Source: Notamacropus eugenii
Taxonomy: Eukaryota > Chordata > Mammalia > Diprotodontia > Macropodidae
Assembly: GCF_028372415.1 (NCBI RefSeq)
Contig: NC_092872.1
Coordinates: 553,614,705 to 553,678,704, forward strand
Direction of reading: 5' to 3'
DNA: 64,000 bases
A program made the translations under genes and the position numbers. Below, in pieces: positions 60,426 through 64,000 of this stretch. The number at the start of each line of letters is the position of its first letter. Positions within the stretch are counted from its first letter, which is position 1. The notes beneath the pieces were generated by a model. That model saw nothing but the letters and a program-made list of their open reading frames with translations, did not search any database and had not been told where the DNA came from.

Positions 60426-60449
60426 AAGCATAGGAGATCTTTTTTGTTT

Positions 60450-60700
60450 GTTTGTTTGTTTTAAAAAGGTTTTATTGGGGCTATGTAGAACCAAAACCAT
60501 AACTTCCATGTATACCTGTATACATCCCCATCTTGCGTGCATCACCTCCCTCATGACCTTCTGATGAAAAACTTCATCTAAATGAAATCCAGATGATGTA
60601 AATACTAAGGATAGGCTTAAAGGGGTAGGAAATGCCACAATAAGGTAACCCAAAGTTTGAAGCACCAAGATCAGGAGTAAGCCAACATCCATGAAGACTC
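60450..60700 (-). pseudogene. Possible processed pseudogene, parent unknown
   Basis: On the minus strand an ordinary-looking transcript end, ccccaataaaacctttttaa, is followed by AAAC repeats resembling a decayed poly(A) tail. Upstream is one open frame of about 80 codons (60,692 to the tail, MDVGLLLILVLQTLGYLIVA at its start) that I cannot match to any protein. It may equally be a repeat. Confidence 0.3.
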
Positions 60701-63700
60701 ATGGATGAATTTCTCAGGTCCAGGCAACAGTGTTGTAAAGTGGAATGAATGTTGGAAGAGGAGTCATAATAGACCTGAGTTTGAATTCCAATTCTAACAT
60801 TTATTGGATATTCGATCCTCAGAGTATCATTACAGCTTCAACCTCGGTTACTAGCCACTTAAAGGAATATTATGAAGAAAGAGACTTATAAAACCTAAAA
60901 TTTTATGGGGAGGAGAGCTCTGTTAATAATCTCTGCTACTGAGTTTCTTGAAAACTTTGGAAGTGCCTCACCCAAAAGCCTGGTAGCTACTCTGACACCT
61001 GAAAATCAATTTGCCTCATAGTTGTTATATTGAAAAGAGTACTACTGGGTTTAGAATCAGAAAACATGGGTTGAAGTTTCCTCATCTGCGAAATGAGAGA
61101 GTTAGCCTAATTGATCTCTAGGGTCCCTTCCAGATTTAAAAATCTTAAGATTCCCCCAGTGTGAACTTCTCAAAAGCAGGGGTAGACTCTCATCCTTCCA
61201 TTTGTATCCCTGGTCTTGCTTTGCTAGAGCTAGAGAGCAAGTTCAAAAATAAAATCATCACCACCCTGCAGGCATTTTTCTTTAATGAAGTTAAGTATCA
61301 GTGAGAAAAGAGTAAACCTTGCAAGATGGGACACTGTAGACCAAGAAGGTTCCATGTTCCAAAATTTTCCTGCACAGATTCACATGCAGCTATTTTAGTT
61401 TATAACAACATTCCTCTTTTATACTTTTAATAAATTGCTTTATAAAATTTATCAAAATTTACAAAATATTCCTATTGTATAAAATGTAATTATACATTTA
61501 CAAATTCTATGTTTATAAAATTTGATGAATACATTTTATACTTTTAAATAAAACATTTATTTATAAATACATTTATAAACATTTTTTCTTTTAAAAATAT
61601 AAATTATATTTCATTCTTTTTCATTCCTTCCTTTATTTTTATGAACATCTACCTGCTTTCTTGCTTTCTAATGTGACTTTGAGTCAAATAATTCATTTCT
61701 CTGAGTCTTATTTTCCTCTTCCAAAAAAAAAAAATTGCATTACCTGCCCTATCACCCTCTTAGGGACAATACATGTGAAAGATCTTTAGAAGACTCTAAA
61801 GCTCCCTGAGTGTAGGGGATCATTAGAAGTTTACTTAAAACCAAAGGTATACAGGTAGTTCAGGTCAGGTATTCACTCTCTTCCTAAAGCTTTCATGATA
61901 CCTTTTGGGGACAATTTCTGGATGAAAATAGAATTTGAGTTCAAGATGACTTGCATTTTCCTTGAAATGGAAAGTGAAAGTAAAAAGGAACACTGTGTTT
62001 TCCTACATAGTTTCCTCAAGGGACTTAGGGATTCAGGAAATTTTTTCGAGTATGGGATGATACTGAAGCCTCCTTATGATTAAGCTTATTTAAGTTTATT
62101 TATTAGTTGCTAAGGCAAATTAGGAGTGGAGAAACAGAAATCTCTTTAATGGTTTCAGCATATATTTTAAGCACAAGGCCTGAGGACCTGGTGGACCAAA
62201 GCTGCTCCTTGAGAAGCTTCTTCTCTGGTCAGTCCAATCATCTTAATGTCCCTGGAACACATACTCCTTTTTCTAACCCTGGCACTCTGCTGTCCTCCTG
62301 CCCTTCCAGGAAAAAGAATGACGCAAAAATGACCCTAGAAGAAGGTGCCCAGACCAAGAAGGACAGCTCTTTGTGGTTTCAAGTCCATATAATCTTTTCA
62401 AAATATAATTGAAACATACTTACTGTGTGGCTTTGGGCAGGTCACTGAACCTTTCAGTGCCCCCATATAACTCTCTTTGACTATAAGTTGCTGAGCAGAC
62501 TCTGACCTGCATTGGTAGGGGATTTCTTCAATGGGAATGCTGGAGCTTACTTCTTATGCCAATACTATCATGCTGCCTCTGACCTAGAAAGAAAAAGGAC
62601 ACCATAGAGAAATGAATGGAGTTTTATCTTTCCCCACATTTGATATCTGTCGGCCTGAGAGCTGTCCAGTAGAATGCAATCTCCTTGCAGGCAGGGTCTA
62701 TTGTTTTACAACAGTTTGTATAGGGAATTCCCAGGGAGAAAACTCCCTCAACCAATGTTGACTAGCATCTCCTCTGCAACTCACAGTTGCCCTGGGCCCC
62801 TAAAAGATTAATAACCTACCAAGATTCATATAACTAGTGTAAGTCAGAGGTAAGGACCCTTAAAATTATCTAACATCAATATTTCACATTTACATAACCC
62901 TTCAAGATTTGTAAAGCGGTTTTCTTTAAAACAGTTAAAGAATTGCAAGTACTTCTGTCCTCATTTTACATATTAGGAAACTGAGGTTGAAAAGTTATGT
63001 GACTTGCCCACAATCACACAACTAGTTTAAGTTGGAGACAAGATTTGAGCTTATGACTTTAAGTCCAATACTCTTTCCATTCTGCTCCACCCCTTCATTA
63101 TCAGGAGTCCCCAACTTCTGATGAAGATATATCATAAAGGAGAAGGAGTGGCTAAGAGTATACTATTAGGAACACAGTTTGGGTACATTCTGAGATCTTC
63201 CTGTTGTAGTCAATGTGCTTTGAGGCAGGGATCACATTATGTCAATTCTCCAGTGGTGCAGAAGGGGCCTAGAACAGCAAAGATGACTCTTTGTGGTTTA
63301 ACCTAAAACAGTTGGGCAATATTAATAGTTAGAGTAAACGACTTACACAAGGAACATAAAAGGGCTCAATCCTCCTGGTTTCCCTTTCCAGAGGGTACAA
63401 CTTGCAGCAGAACACAATAATGCCCACACATGAAAAGACAGTCCCTGAAGACTCAGATCTTTGTTCCAGTGCTGTTCCTTTTTATGCCTTTCTTTTGCTT
63501 CCATAATCCTGTGTCTTAAAACTTAAAAAAAAAAAAAAAAGGTTTGCTTCACACCATCAGAGGTTGCCAATCCTTCATTTAAAAACAGGGCCTCCAGGAA
63601 ATTTATGTGGGAACAGAAACATCAGGGCCTTTTCCCAGTGCAAATACTCACACACATTTATTCCTGCCTTTGTAGTTGTACTATGATGTCATTTTCACCT

Positions 63701-64000
63701 TTCTAACATGTCAAGAGATTAAGATGGTGCCATTGGAAGGGTACTATACTGCAATAGAAGACCATGGTTTGAGTTCTGGATTTCCCATTTACTTGCTGTG
63801 TGGCCATGGACAAGTCATTTCACATTTCTAAATTCAAATTTCCTCATTTGCAAAAGGAAGTAAATAAATAGTATTTCTTATGCCTTTACGTTCTAAAGAT
63901 GTCTGGTTCTAGGTATCTTCCATTGTTTTTTTTCTCTAATCTGGTGACTTTATTATCTTTCTGATTTTTCATTCTTGTTTTCATTCTTGTTCTTACTCAT
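60701..64000. other. Non-coding right end; MIR/SINE fragments
   Basis: SINE/MIR copies at 60,720-60,890, 61,040-61,150, 62,870-63,080 and 63,720-63,880. A very AT-rich block of TTTATAAA-type words is at 61,400-61,620, and an A16 run at about 63,525-63,540. No CMPK2 exon or CpG-rich start is visible. Confidence 0.5.

Overview
The window is vertebrate nuclear DNA, almost certainly from a marsupial. It is AT-rich, the one protein gene is split by GT-AG introns, and most of the rest is decayed interspersed repeat. The repeats give the lineage: tRNA-headed SINEs opening with the marsupial 'GGCAGCTAGGTGGC' head (e.g. 42,649) and carrying BovB/RTE-like tails (7,150-7,290; 26,310-26,400; 51,540-51,640; 57,130-57,230), RTE-clade LINE pieces, marsupial-type L1 3' ends, and an ORF1-only L1 derivative. 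I cannot name the species.

The only intact protein-coding gene I can support is RSAD2 (viperin), on the minus strand from 54,681 to 38,690. It has six coding exons with clean splice sites and consistent phases, and encodes 363 residues. It makes the radical-SAM antiviral enzyme that converts CTP to ddhCTP. Upstream of it lie a TATA-like box (54,745-54,751) and a consensus-matching ISRE (54,819-54,831), as expected for an interferon-induced gene.

A CpG island at about 20,030-21,320 lies 17 kb beyond the RSAD2 3' end. In human the order is CMPK2-RSAD2-RNF144A, with RSAD2 and RNF144A in the same orientation. I therefore infer that the island is the RNF144A promoter with a non-coding first exon (minus-strand splice donor at 20,682/20,681), and that 1-20,000 is RNF144A intron 1. 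No RNF144A coding exon is visible. CMPK2 is not in the window; it would lie past the right edge on the plus strand.

Everything else is repeats, retrocopies and unassigned DNA. The clearest items are an RPL23A processed pseudogene with a perfect 12-bp target-site duplication; a heavily deleted endogenous retrovirus inserted into an older RTE-tailed SINE with a 5-bp target duplication; a three-level L1/SINE/CORE-SINE nest; a Tigger element that lost its transposase core; an L1 that looks twin-primed; and several hAT MITEs. I found no rRNA, tRNA gene, CRISPR array or operon. I found no convincing new biological system; the best leads are the RSAD2 promoter, the CpG-island exon and the rearranged mobile elements. 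Repeat family names were assigned by reading, without a database search, so boundaries are approximate unless a terminal repeat or target duplication is cited.
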